A stretch of DNA of 64,000 nucleotides, from NCBI RefSeq assembly GCF_902459765.1, contig NZ_CABPSP010000012.1, forward strand, positions 176,479 to 240,478, written 5' to 3'. A program made the position numbers and the translations under genes. The notes beneath the pieces are model-generated. The model searched no databases, was not told the origin of the DNA, and worked only from the letters and a program-made list of their open reading frames with translations. Positions 47,658 through 56,188 of this stretch are shown piece after piece. The stretch comes from Pandoraea anapnoica (GTDB lineage: Bacteria; Pseudomonadota; Gammaproteobacteria; Burkholderiales; Burkholderiaceae). Every line of letters begins with the position of its first letter. Position 1 is the first letter of the stretch.

Positions 47658-48579
47658 TCGAATGATGTGGTTGCGTCCCGCTGCAAGGGCGGCGGGTACG
47701 TTGGTAGCGGTAGCTCTCGCGGTGGCGCTGGTTGCGGCGCTCTGGCGGGCGTATGTCGTCGCGCCCTGGACGCGCGACGGTCGCGTCAGTGCGGAGGTTG
47801 TGCATATCGCCCCTGAAGTGTCGGGGACGGTGCTTGACGTGGCGGTGGTCGACAATCAGCTCGTCAAGCGCGGCGAGTTGCTGTATCGAATCGACCCCGA
47901 GCGTTTCCGTTATGCCGTGGCGCAGGCCGAAGCGCAGTTGAGTGCGGCGACGGCCGTCATGCAGCAAAAGATGCAGGACGCGAAGCGTCGGCGCGGCATG
48001 GACGATCTTGTGCCCGGTGAGGACATTCAACGCGCGAATCACGCAGTCACTGTCGCGCAAGCCGAGCAACGTCGCGCGCAGGTCGCACTCGACGTAGCCC
48101 GCCTTGATCTGACGCGCACCGAATTGCGGGCCCCCGCAGATGGGTACATCACCCATTTGCGGCTGCGTCCGGGCGACTACGCGGTGGCAGGACGGGGTAA
48201 CGTCGCACTGATCGACGCGCACAGCTTTTGGGTCACGGGCTACTTCGAGGAGACCAAGCTGCATGGCATCCGCACCGGTGCGCCAGCGCGTATCCGATTG
48301 ATGGGGTTCGACGAGATGCTGGACGGCCATGTCGCGGGTATCGGCCGTGGTATCACCGACGCCAACGAGCACGCCGACGCACAGGGGCTGCCAAGCGTCG
48401 AAGCGAGCTTCAGTTGGGTGCGTCTGGCGCAGCGCATCCCGGTGCGCATCGCCATCGACCACGTGCCTGGCGGGGTGGTGCTGGCTGCGGGCATGACGTG
48501 CAGCGTAGACGTCGGTCGGCCCGAGGCCACAGGCGTGCCGAAGGGGCATCTCGCCAGCCTGCTGATGCGTTGGATGTGA
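47650..48579 (+). CDS. HlyD/AaeA-type membrane fusion protein
   Basis: Periplasmic adaptor of 309 residues. One N-terminal span (about 12-33) is followed by a biotinyl-lipoyl half (VHIAPEVSGTVLDVAVVDNQ), an alpha-hairpin (about residues 80-140), the second lipoyl half (LRAPADGYITHLRLRPGDY) and a beta-barrel. It links the FUSC protein to the outer-membrane channel encoded next. Confidence 0.9.
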   Translation: MSDRMMWLRPAARAAGTLVAVALAVALVAALWRAYVVAPWTRDGRVSAEVVHIAPEVSGTVLDVAVVDNQLVKRGELLYRIDPERFRYAVAQAEAQLSAATAVMQQKMQDAKRRRGMDDLVPGEDIQRANHAVTVAQAEQRRAQVALDVARLDLTRTELRAPADGYITHLRLRPGDYAVAGRGNVALIDAHSFWVTGYFEETKLHGIRTGAPARIRLMGFDEMLDGHVAGIGRGITDANEHADAQGLPSVEASFSWVRLAQRIPVRIAIDHVPGGVVLAAGMTCSVDVGRPEATGVPKGHLASLLMRWM

Positions 48580-48583
48580 CGTC

Positions 48584-50119
48584 ATGAAGCTCGCATTGAA
48601 ATGGCCGGGTGCGTTCGTGGCCTTACCGGCGTCAGATGTTTCTCGCAAGGTGTTTAGCCATGCGTTTCGTCGAGCGTTTTCGATGGGCGGGATGAGCCTG
48701 CTGCTGACCACCGCAGCCTGCACGACGATCGGTCCCGACTACCACACGCCCCAGACCGACGTGCCTGCTCAGTGGCATGAGACGCGAGATGCGGTCGATA
48801 CGTTGGGCACGTCCGATGCTTCGCGGCTGCGCGAGTGGTGGCGGTCGTTCGGCGATCCGATACTCGACCAACTCGTTGACACGGCGCTTAAAAACAACCG
48901 CGATCTCGGTATTGCCCAGGCGCATCTCGTGCAGGCACGCGCGCAGCGGATGCAGATCGCGTCGGGACTGGGGCCGACAGTCTCGGCTGGCGGGACGGCG
49001 CAGGCGTTGCGCTCCAGCAAGCGTCTGGACTGGCCACCGGGCATCGGGCAGTCGCGTACATGGCAATTGGGATTCGACGCAAGCTGGGAACTCGACGTTT
49101 TCGGCGGTACGCGAAGGGCGGTGGAATCGGCTGACGCGCATGTCGAAGCAGTGGCGTTCGACCGGGAGGCTGTGCGCGTGAGCCTGCTAGCCGAGCTGGC
49201 TGCCGACTACGCGATGTTGCGGACTACGCAGGCGAGGTTGTCCATCGCGCAGGAGAACATCCGTACGCTGTTCGAGGGGGAGCGTCTGGCGCAACGCGCC
49301 TTCGCGCAAGGTCTCGGAACCTCCGCCGAAGTCGCTCAGGCCCGCGCGGAGCGTGAGCTCGCACAGGCGGAGCCGCCGCGATTGCAGGCGGACATCGAAC
49401 GTTTGAGTCACGCAATCGGCGTACTCGCAGGCGGATTTCCTGCGCAATGGCGCGATACGCTGGCGGCGCCCGCTGCCGTATTGCCGGTCATGCCAGCGCT
49501 ACCGCTGTCGTTACCGTCCGACGTCATTCGAGAGCGTCCCGACATCCGCGCGGCTGAGCGTCGGCTTGCTGCCGCTACGGCACAGATCGGTGTGGCGCAG
49601 GCCGAGCGCTTCCCGCGCTTCAGCATCCCGTTGAGTCTGGGCACGACGGCGAGTCTGATCCACGACTTGTTTTCCAGCGCGAGCGTCGCGTGGTCCGCTG
49701 CGTTGGTCGGCAGCCAGACGCTCTACGATGGCGGCCGGTCGCGCGCCGGTGTCACGGTCGCGCAGGCCGCCACCGATGCGGCGCGGCTTGCGTATGACCG
49801 GGATGTCCGGCTCGCGCTTCGCGACGTGGAAGACGCGCTCACCGGCCTGCATGGTGAGCGTGCGCGGCAAGTCGCGCTGCATTCGGCGGTCGACGACAGC
49901 CAGCAGGCGTTGGTCCGCACGACGCGCCTTTACCAACGCGGCTTGAGTCCCTATCTCCCCGTGCTGGTGGCGCAACGTGCCGCCAATCGCGCACGTGACG
50001 CCCTTGCCGTCAGTCAGGGCGGTGAGGTGCTCAATGCCATCGCGCTTTACAAAGCACTGGGCGCGGGGTGGGCGCCAGACACGGCACCCATTCAACCCGC
50101 TTCCCGTGCTTCCCTTTGA
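48584..50119 (+). CDS. NodT/OprM-family outer-membrane efflux lipoprotein
   Basis: TolC-like channel subunit of 511 residues. A basic N-terminal stretch of about 33 residues precedes the hydrophobic segment and a somewhat unusual lipobox (TTAAC, Cys at about 46), followed by TIGPDYHTP, the standard start of mature OprM-type proteins. The two OEP repeats cover the remainder. A start at ATG 48683 would give a shorter, more typical signal peptide and may be the real one. It completes a tripartite pump. Confidence 0.88.
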   Translation: MKLALKWPGAFVALPASDVSRKVFSHAFRRAFSMGGMSLLLTTAACTTIGPDYHTPQTDVPAQWHETRDAVDTLGTSDASRLREWWRSFGDPILDQLVDTALKNNRDLGIAQAHLVQARAQRMQIASGLGPTVSAGGTAQALRSSKRLDWPPGIGQSRTWQLGFDASWELDVFGGTRRAVESADAHVEAVAFDREAVRVSLLAELAADYAMLRTTQARLSIAQENIRTLFEGERLAQRAFAQGLGTSAEVAQARAERELAQAEPPRLQADIERLSHAIGVLAGGFPAQWRDTLAAPAAVLPVMPALPLSLPSDVIRERPDIRAAERRLAAATAQIGVAQAERFPRFSIPLSLGTTASLIHDLFSSASVAWSAALVGSQTLYDGGRSRAGVTVAQAATDAARLAYDRDVRLALRDVEDALTGLHGERARQVALHSAVDDSQQALVRTTRLYQRGLSPYLPVLVAQRAANRARDALAVSQGGEVLNAIALYKALGAGWAPDTAPIQPASRASL

Positions 50120-50143
50120 TTTCATCGCTTAGGAGCGAACCTC

Positions 50144-50548
50144 ATGACACTCGATCCCCATCTGTTTTCGATCCACGACATCCGCGAACTGCCGTTCGTC
50201 GTCTTCAATCAGGAGGCCGCCGAGCCTGGCTATGCGCGTGACTGGGAGGCTGAGATGACGGCACTGCTAAAGCACGGCAAGCCGTTCGTGGTCGTCTATG
50301 ACCAACTCACGCGCGACGAGACCCACGAAGACCGCAAGCAACGCGCCATCTGGCTCAAGCAACACAAGGCGGCCCTGGCCGAGGTGTGCAAAGCGCTGGT
50401 GAGCATCGAGCCGAACGAAACGCGACGTGCGGCCGTCCGTGCGATGGGGGAGACGGCGGTGAAGGCCTTCGGCATCCCGCACGAAGCGGTCGCTACGCGT
50501 GACGAGGCGATGGCCCTCGCACAGCGCTTGACGGCTTGCGCTAGCTGA
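50144..50548 (+). CDS. Unrecognised protein at the end of the efflux operon
   Basis: A 134-residue soluble protein I do not recognise. It has an alternating pattern FVVVYDQL followed by charged helices (DETHEDRKQRAIWLKQHKAAL) and no signal peptide. An alpha/beta fold is likely, with some likeness in layout to STAS-like proteins. TAGGAG precedes the ATG by 7 nt, and it follows the channel gene by 24 nt on the same strand. Confidence 0.7.
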   Translation: MTLDPHLFSIHDIRELPFVVFNQEAAEPGYARDWEAEMTALLKHGKPFVVVYDQLTRDETHEDRKQRAIWLKQHKAALAEVCKALVSIEPNETRRAAVRAMGETAVKAFGIPHEAVATRDEAMALAQRLTACAS

Positions 50549-50575
50549 GGCGGGCCCTTGCTGCGTGGTTGCAGA

Positions 50576-51808
50576 CTAGTGCGGCGTGCGTGTCGCAAAC
50601 CCGTGGCGTCGTGCGGCGAACGCGACGACCCACGCAGCGAGGGCAAGCGTCACGAGGACATGCGGCAGTGCTGCGGCACCCCACGTCGACAGCACGGCAC
50701 CACCCAGCACGCCGCTGGCAGCGAATGAGAGATTGAAGACGGTCACGAGCATCGACTGCGCTACGTTCTCGTGCTTGCCTGCGGCGTTGCCTAACGCGGT
50801 CTGCAAGATCGTCGGTGCACCGCTGAAGCTCAGTCCCCAGAGCACCGCACCCGCCATCAGCACGGGCCACGACGTCGGCCAGACGCCAAAGGCGACGATT
50901 ACGACGACGAACGTTGCCAGTGCCGTCAACACGAGTCGGCGCAGCCAGCGGTCCACCCACAGGCCAACGCCCCAGAGCCCGACGAGCGTGAAGATGCCGA
51001 AGAGCGAGAGCATCGTCGCGAGCCGTTCGCTCATGCCGGACGACGCAAGAAAGGGCGCGATGTACGTGTAGAGCGTGTAATGCGCGATGACCCACAGCAT
51101 GACCACCGCAAGCACCGGACGCACACCCGGCAAACGCAATACGTCTATCACGGAGGCGCGGGCTGCGGGGGCGCTGGTCGCGTCTACATCAGTCACCTCC
51201 GGCACGATCAGCAACATCCATCCGACGAGGATCAGGGCGCACGTCGACAAGCCGCCGAAGACCCAGCGCCAGCCGATCAGGTGGCCGAGGGTCGTGGCGG
51301 CGGGAACACCGACAGCCAGCGCCAGCGGAATGCCGAGCATGGCGAATGCGAGCGCGCGGCCTTGTCGTGACGGACTTACGAGCCGTCGTGCGTATGTGGC
51401 GATTTCGCTCCATGCAAGCCCCGTCGCAAGTCCGACGACGAAGCGTGCCGCGAGCGTTAGCACATAGTTCGACGAGAACGCCGTGACGGCGTTGCACACG
51501 GCGAAGCCGAGCAGGGCGACAACGAGGACTGTGCGACGCGACCAGCGGTGCATCAGCACGGTGAGCGGCACGGCACCGAGGCCTGCGCCCAACGCGCACA
51601 GCGTCACCATTTGACCGGCCCACGATTCGGAAATGCGAAAGCTGTCCGCCAGTTGCGGCAGCAATCCAGCGGGGACGGTTTCGTTCGCGGCGGCGACAAA
51701 GGTCGCGAGCATCAGCGCGGTGAGCGATGCCCATACGGTGGCGTCGCTACGATGCTTGTGGGAGGTCGAAGGGGATGACGGAGGGAGGGCTGGCGAGGAA
51801 GCGGACAT
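50576..51808 (-). CDS. Major facilitator superfamily exporter (DHA1, SotB/AraJ-like)
   Basis: Twelve-span inner-membrane transporter of 410 residues. After a Ser/Pro-rich lead it reads VAAANETVPAGLLPQLADSF, the opening of the DHA1 drug/sugar efflux group, with the loop motif MHRWSRRTVLV between spans 2 and 3. It is divergent from a LysR gene. ATG 51808 was chosen; the open frame continues antisense through the LysR gene. Confidence 0.87.
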   Translation of the reverse strand: MSASSPALPPSSPSTSHKHRSDATVWASLTALMLATFVAAANETVPAGLLPQLADSFRISESWAGQMVTLCALGAGLGAVPLTVLMHRWSRRTVLVVALLGFAVCNAVTAFSSNYVLTLAARFVVGLATGLAWSEIATYARRLVSPSRQGRALAFAMLGIPLALAVGVPAATTLGHLIGWRWVFGGLSTCALILVGWMLLIVPEVTDVDATSAPAARASVIDVLRLPGVRPVLAVVMLWVIAHYTLYTYIAPFLASSGMSERLATMLSLFGIFTLVGLWGVGLWVDRWLRRLVLTALATFVVVIVAFGVWPTSWPVLMAGAVLWGLSFSGAPTILQTALGNAAGKHENVAQSMLVTVFNLSFAASGVLGGAVLSTWGAAALPHVLVTLALAAWVVAFAARRHGFATRTPH

Positions 51809-51893
51809 GGTTGGGCGTCGAGCGTGAGTGTCCCCGACGGGACGATGTGACGTAGTCTGCCAATGCTCGTTGCATTTGATAATCTGTCGTAAA

Positions 51894-51910
51894 TTTGAAT
51901 GACTTTCAAA
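51894..51910. promoter_or_regulatory. Candidate LysR operator (TTTGA-N7-TCAAA)
   Basis: A 17-bp palindrome containing T-N11-A, between the MFS and LysR genes and 12 bp before the LysR ATG. Confidence 0.55.
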
Positions 51911-51922
51911 ACCAGATAGAAA

Positions 51923-52897
51923 ATGGCGACGGACAAACTGGGCGACATGCGCCTGTTCACCACGGCAGCGACGCTGGGCAGCCTTTCGGCGGCCGGACGC
52001 AAGCTGGGACTGTCGCCTGCGGCGGCGAGTGCGCGGCTGGCGAAGCTGGAGGCGTCGTTGCAGACCCGTCTTTTCGTTCGCACGACGCGTCAGTTGCGGC
52101 TTACGGAGGAGGGGCGCGTCTACCTGTCGCACTGCCTTGTAGCGTTGCAGGCCATCGACGATGGCGAAGCGGCGCTGCAGGCGGGGTGCGAGGCGATTCG
52201 AGGGAAGATCAGGCTGTCCGCGTCGACCGATTTCGGTACCCATAAGCTCTCGCCGTGGCTGGATGCGTTCGTCGAGCGTTACCCGGACATTCGGCTATCG
52301 CTGACGCTGACCGACTCGATCTCCAATCTCGTGCAGGACGATGTGGATATCGCCATTCGCTTCAGTGAGCCGGAGGACGGCACGCTGGTGGCGCGTCGTC
52401 TCGCGCCGATGTGCCGCGTGCTGTGTGCATCGCCCGACTATCTGGCGCGCAACGGCGAGCCGGAAACCCCGGATGCGCTGGGGGCGCATCAGTTCATCGT
52501 GCTCGTTACTTCCTCCGGGCCACTCAACGAATTCCATTTCAAAAAGGAAGAGGCGACGTGGCAGTTCTCCGTGCCGATGGCACAGGCGTGGGAGACGAAC
52601 GACGGCACGATTGCGCGTCGGTGGGCGCTCGACGGCCGGGGCATCGTTCGCAAGACGTTGTGGGACGCTGCCGACGACGTCCGCGCCGGGCGGCTGAAGA
52701 TATTGCTGCCGACATTCACTGCGCAGGAGGCCGGTGTCTATGCGGTGCGGCATCGTACGCGTTACATGGTGCCGCGCGTGCGCGCCTTGCTCGACTTCCT
52801 GATCGAGCGTTTCGCGCAGGAGTCGGCCACGTTGCCGGATGTCTGTCTGGTGCGCCATGGCGGCGAGACGGGCATTGTGCCGTCCGTGACGCAGTAG
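51923..52897 (+). CDS. LysR-family regulator divergent from the MFS exporter
   Basis: Regulator of 324 residues, CrgA-like. The helix-turn-helix lies in LGSLSAAGRKLGLSPAAASA; the effector domain begins IRLSASTDFGTHKLSPWL. It probably controls the adjacent exporter and itself. The C-terminal 30 residues extend beyond the usual length. Confidence 0.9.
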   Translation: MATDKLGDMRLFTTAATLGSLSAAGRKLGLSPAAASARLAKLEASLQTRLFVRTTRQLRLTEEGRVYLSHCLVALQAIDDGEAALQAGCEAIRGKIRLSASTDFGTHKLSPWLDAFVERYPDIRLSLTLTDSISNLVQDDVDIAIRFSEPEDGTLVARRLAPMCRVLCASPDYLARNGEPETPDALGAHQFIVLVTSSGPLNEFHFKKEEATWQFSVPMAQAWETNDGTIARRWALDGRGIVRKTLWDAADDVRAGRLKILLPTFTAQEAGVYAVRHRTRYMVPRVRALLDFLIERFAQESATLPDVCLVRHGGETGIVPSVTQ

Positions 52898-52973
52898 GCG
52901 TTCGCGACGCGGAGTCGGAGATGCCAGGAGTGTCGGGACGGCGCGTGACATGACACTTGCAGAGGACAACTTC

Positions 52974-53603
52974 ATGTCATCATATGGCATGGCACAGATT
53001 CCGCTCTTCCCGCTCGGCAACGCCTTGTTCCCTTCCGGGGTGTTGCATTTGCGCATCTTCGAGGTGCGCTACCTCGACATGATCAAGCGATGTCTGGCGG
53101 ACGGCACCGAGTTCGGTGTCGTAGTGCTTCGACAGGGCAGCGAGGTCAGGCTGCCCGACAGCGTCGAGGAGCCCGCGATGATCGGCACCATGGCGCGTAT
53201 CGACGACTGGCGCGCGCCCATGCCGGCGTTGCTCGAACTGGTGTGCAGGGGCACGACCAAGTTCCGGCTGTCGTCTGTCGAGCTGGGCAAGTATGGGTTG
53301 TGGATGGGCGAGGCGGAAATGTTGCCTGCCGACGACAGTGTCGCTATCCCCGACACGCTGCAGGTCAGCGCGGACACCCTGGGCAAGCTGATTGCCGGGT
53401 TGCAGCGCGATCCCGCCCGCGCGGCTAAGCTGCCGCTGGCGCCGCCGTACCGTCTCGACGAATGCGGCTGGGTGGCTGACCGTTGGGCCGAACTGCTGCC
53501 ATTGCCCGCGCATGAGAAGGAGACGCTGCTGGGCATTGCCGATCCGGTGGCGCGTCTGGCCCGGATTCAGGCATTTCTGACGGACCACGGCGTGCTGTCC
53601 TGA
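52974..53603 (+). CDS. Lon N-terminal (substrate-binding) domain protein
   Basis: A 209-residue protein consisting only of a Lon-SB/PUA-like domain (IPLFPLGNALFPSGVLHLRI, FEVRYLDMIKRCL) with a helical C terminus; it has no ATPase or protease part. Homologues are widespread in proteobacteria with unknown function. ATG 52974 was preferred over 52950 because of AGAGGA 8 nt upstream. Confidence 0.85.
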   Translation: MSSYGMAQIPLFPLGNALFPSGVLHLRIFEVRYLDMIKRCLADGTEFGVVVLRQGSEVRLPDSVEEPAMIGTMARIDDWRAPMPALLELVCRGTTKFRLSSVELGKYGLWMGEAEMLPADDSVAIPDTLQVSADTLGKLIAGLQRDPARAAKLPLAPPYRLDECGWVADRWAELLPLPAHEKETLLGIADPVARLARIQAFLTDHGVLS

Positions 53604-53706
53604 GCGCGCCGGGCGATTTCGTCAATCCCGGCCGGACAGGCGATAATGTCGCCTGCCCAGATTTTCCATGCCGTTGCCTTGGGCGACGGCATCGTTACAC
53701 ACACCC

Positions 53707-54582
53707 ATGACAGTCCAGATTAACCAAGAACTCAAGGCGTACATCGATCCGCTCACGCCTGACGAATACGCGGCCCTCGAACAGAGTCTGCTTGCCGAAG
53801 GTTGCCGCGACGCGCTTGTCCTGTGGGGCGACGTGCTGGTCGACGGCCACAATCGCTACGAGATCTGCCGCAAGCATGACATCGAATTCCGAACCGTCCA
53901 GAATTCGACGTTCCAGTCGATGGACGACGTGCATCTGTGGATGATCGACAACCATCTGGGGCGTCGCAGCGTTTCCGATTACCAGCGCGGTGTGCTGGCC
54001 CTGCGCAAGAAGACGATTCTTGAGGGACGAGATACCCCGGACGCACCGGCAGCGGCGTCTGAGCCGACGGCATCTGCGGCGGGCGACGCATCGGCACCGG
54101 AAGCGGAAGGATCGAAGTCGTCTATCCCGGCGCACACCATGGCGCTCACGCGTGCAGCGCTGGCACGCGCGGCACGTCTGTCGAGCAATACGCTCGGGCA
54201 AATCGAGCAGATCCACAATGCGGCGGCACCGGAGCTGGTGGACGCGGTCAAGCGTGGTGAAGTGTCGATCAATGCGGCGGCGGCGGTGTCGACCTTGCCG
54301 CAGGCGGCGCAGGTTGCCGCGGTGGTGGCGGGCAAGCAGGAGTTGCGCGAGCTTGCGCGCTCTGTGCGTGAGGCGCGTCCGGTCAAGCCGCGCAAAAAGA
54401 AAGAGGAAGAGATCGTCGAAGACGACGACGGCGCACCGCCGTGGGACACGAGCGCCGATCCGTCCGACGAGTTGACGCGGCTGTCGAAGGAGCTCAAGGC
54501 GATGACGGCCGAGCGCGATGCGCTCAAGAAAAAGGTTGCCCATCTCACCATCGCGCTGGCCGAAGCGCGCGCGGGCAAGTAA
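53707..54582 (+). CDS. ParB-like nuclease/partition-domain protein (orphan)
   Basis: A 291-residue protein. Residues 10-85 form a ParB/Srx-type domain with the motif VLVDGHNRYEICRKH, followed by DNHLGRRSVSDYQR (about 94-107). A low-complexity Ala/Ser/Pro linker leads to a helix-turn-helix-like stretch (ALARAARLSSNTLGQIEQIH, SINAAAAVS). The end is acidic and then a coiled coil. There is no parA or plasmid gene nearby, so it is not the usual segregation pair. ATG 53707 was chosen. Confidence 0.75.
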   Translation: MTVQINQELKAYIDPLTPDEYAALEQSLLAEGCRDALVLWGDVLVDGHNRYEICRKHDIEFRTVQNSTFQSMDDVHLWMIDNHLGRRSVSDYQRGVLALRKKTILEGRDTPDAPAAASEPTASAAGDASAPEAEGSKSSIPAHTMALTRAALARAARLSSNTLGQIEQIHNAAAPELVDAVKRGEVSINAAAAVSTLPQAAQVAAVVAGKQELRELARSVREARPVKPRKKKEEEIVEDDDGAPPWDTSADPSDELTRLSKELKAMTAERDALKKKVAHLTIALAEARAGK

Positions 54583-54611
54583 CTTCGGGCGGCTGATAAA
54601 CATCGACGTCC

Positions 54612-54649
54612 GGCAACGCAACGCACGTCTCGCTGTGCGTTGCGTTGCC
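54612..54649. terminator. Perfect 15-bp hairpin between convergent parB-like and livF genes
   Basis: The arms at 54612-54626 and 54635-54649 are exactly complementary around an 8-nt loop. They include the direct repeat CAACG-CAACG. No T run follows, but the position between converging stops fits a shared terminator. Confidence 0.6.
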
Positions 54650-54656
54650 CGCCGTG

Positions 54657-55376
54657 TCAGGCAGCGCGTCCTCCCAGGTACAACTCGCGGACCTGTTCAT
54701 CTTCCAGCAGAGCGTTCGCTGCGCCCGTGAGCGCCACCGTTCCCATCGATAGCACATAGGCGCGATCCGAGATTCGGAGCGCTTCCATGGCGTTTTGCTC
54801 GACCATCAGAATGGTGACCTGTTCCTGGTCGCGCACTCGGACGATGGCGTCGAAGACTTCGTGCAGCACTTTGGGCGAGAGACCGGCAGATGGCTCATCG
54901 AGCAACAGCAGGCGTGGCCGTGGCATTAATGCACGCGCGAGCGCCAGGATCTGACGTTCGCCGCCGGACATCGATGCCGCCGGGGCATTGCGCTTCCGAC
55001 CGAGCACGGGATAGAGCTCGCAAAGTTCATCGATGCGTCGGCTGCACTCGCTATCGCTCAGATAGTGTCCACCGACCTGAAGATTTTCGCGAATCGTCAG
55101 CGTACCGAAAACGTTATCCGTCTGTGGCACGAAGCCAACGCCGCACTGGCGGATCTTGCGATGCACGGGTAACTGCGACACGTCTGCGTCTTCCAGAACG
55201 ATGCGACCCTCACGCGGCAGCACGAAGCCTGCGATGGTCTTGAGGAGCGTTGACTTGCCGCAACCGTTTGGGCCGAGCAGTGTGACGATTTCGTGCGACG
55301 CCGCATGCAGCGTCATTCCTTTGAGGATGTCGACCTCTGCGGTATATCCCGCGACGACATTGTCGATCTGAATCAT
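54657..55376 (-). CDS. livF: HAAT-family ABC transporter ATPase, LivF-like
   Basis: ATPase subunit of 239 residues. Walker A is LLGPNGCGKST, the signature is MSGGERQILALARALM and Walker B is LLLLDEPSAGLS. It is the shorter of the two ATPases, as is usual for LivF. Its ATG overlaps the livG stop by four bases. The importer could carry branched-chain amino acids, amides or another small nitrogenous solute; names here follow the family only. Confidence 0.88.
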   Translation of the reverse strand: MIQIDNVVAGYTAEVDILKGMTLHAASHEIVTLLGPNGCGKSTLLKTIAGFVLPREGRIVLEDADVSQLPVHRKIRQCGVGFVPQTDNVFGTLTIRENLQVGGHYLSDSECSRRIDELCELYPVLGRKRNAPAASMSGGERQILALARALMPRPRLLLLDEPSAGLSPKVLHEVFDAIVRVRDQEQVTILMVEQNAMEALRISDRAYVLSMGTVALTGAANALLEDEQVRELYLGGRAA

Positions 55377-56188
55377 GCGGACTCCGTTTCTCTCATGCGA
55401 GCGGCGGGCGTGGCCGTGTGAGCGCCACCGCCGAGGTAGGCCTGCAATACCCGTTCGTTGGACGACAGATCGTCCGGGTGGCAACTGGCGACGATGTGTC
55501 CTCGATCGAGCACGATGCAGCGCGTGCAAAGCTCCCGGATGAAGTGCATATCGTGCTCGACCACCACGAGCGTCATGCCCTGAGCGTTCAAGCGCTTAAG
55601 TGCCGCGACGATGTCTCGTCTCAGATTCGGATGCACGCCTGCCGTCGGTTCGTCCAGCATCAGCATGCGGGGCGCGCCCATCAGAGCGCAGACGATACCC
55701 AACAACTTCTTTTGACCGCCCGACAGCGCGCTGGACGGTAAGTCGCGGACATGGGTGAGCAGCAGTTCGTCGAGCAGGGCCGTTGCTCTGACGCGCGCGG
55801 CGGCTTCCGCTTCGCGAGCGCCGCGTGTGCCCAGCAGCGTCGAGAACACTCCGTGGTGCGCCGTGGCGGCGGCCATGGCGACTTCCATCACCGACATGCG
55901 TGCGGGCATGGACGGCAACTGGAACGTTCGCGCGACGCCTTGTGCCACGATGCGGTCCGCCCGAAGCGTATCGATGCGATGCGCGTCGAGTGAAATGCGC
56001 CCGGCATCGAGGCTTTCGAAGCCGGTAATCGTATTGAGCAGCGTGCTCTTTCCTGACCCGTTCGGACCCAGCAGGCCGACGATTTCGCCAGGCATGACGT
56101 CGAACGTCACATCCTGGAGGACCTTGTTGCCGCCGAATGCTTTGGCGATGCCTTGCACTTCAAGTAACGGTTTAGCGGGATGCGTCAT
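55373..56188 (-). CDS. livG: HAAT-family ABC transporter ATPase, LivG-like
   Basis: ATPase subunit of 271 residues with Walker A LLGPNGSGKST, signature LSGGQKKLLGIVCALM, Walker B MLMLDEPTAGVHP and the LivG-typical GVARTFQLPSMPARMSVME. ATG 56188 overlaps the livM stop (ATGA); the frame extends upstream antisense to no known gene. Confidence 0.88.
   Translation of the reverse strand: MTHPAKPLLEVQGIAKAFGGNKVLQDVTFDVMPGEIVGLLGPNGSGKSTLLNTITGFESLDAGRISLDAHRIDTLRADRIVAQGVARTFQLPSMPARMSVMEVAMAAATAHHGVFSTLLGTRGAREAEAAARVRATALLDELLLTHVRDLPSSALSGGQKKLLGIVCALMGAPRMLMLDEPTAGVHPNLRRDIVAALKRLNAQGMTLVVVEHDMHFIRELCTRCIVLDRGHIVASCHPDDLSSNERVLQAYLGGGAHTATPAARMRETESA

Noticed and set aside
53707-54582. Plasmid or prophage remnant around the ParB-like gene
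   Set aside because: Neighbours are ordinary chromosomal genes and no replication, integrase or structural phage gene is present.
53695-54621. 308-codon frame antisense to the ParB-like gene
   Set aside because: Composition is extremely Arg-rich and it has no start site or domain; the sense frame has clear ParB motifs.
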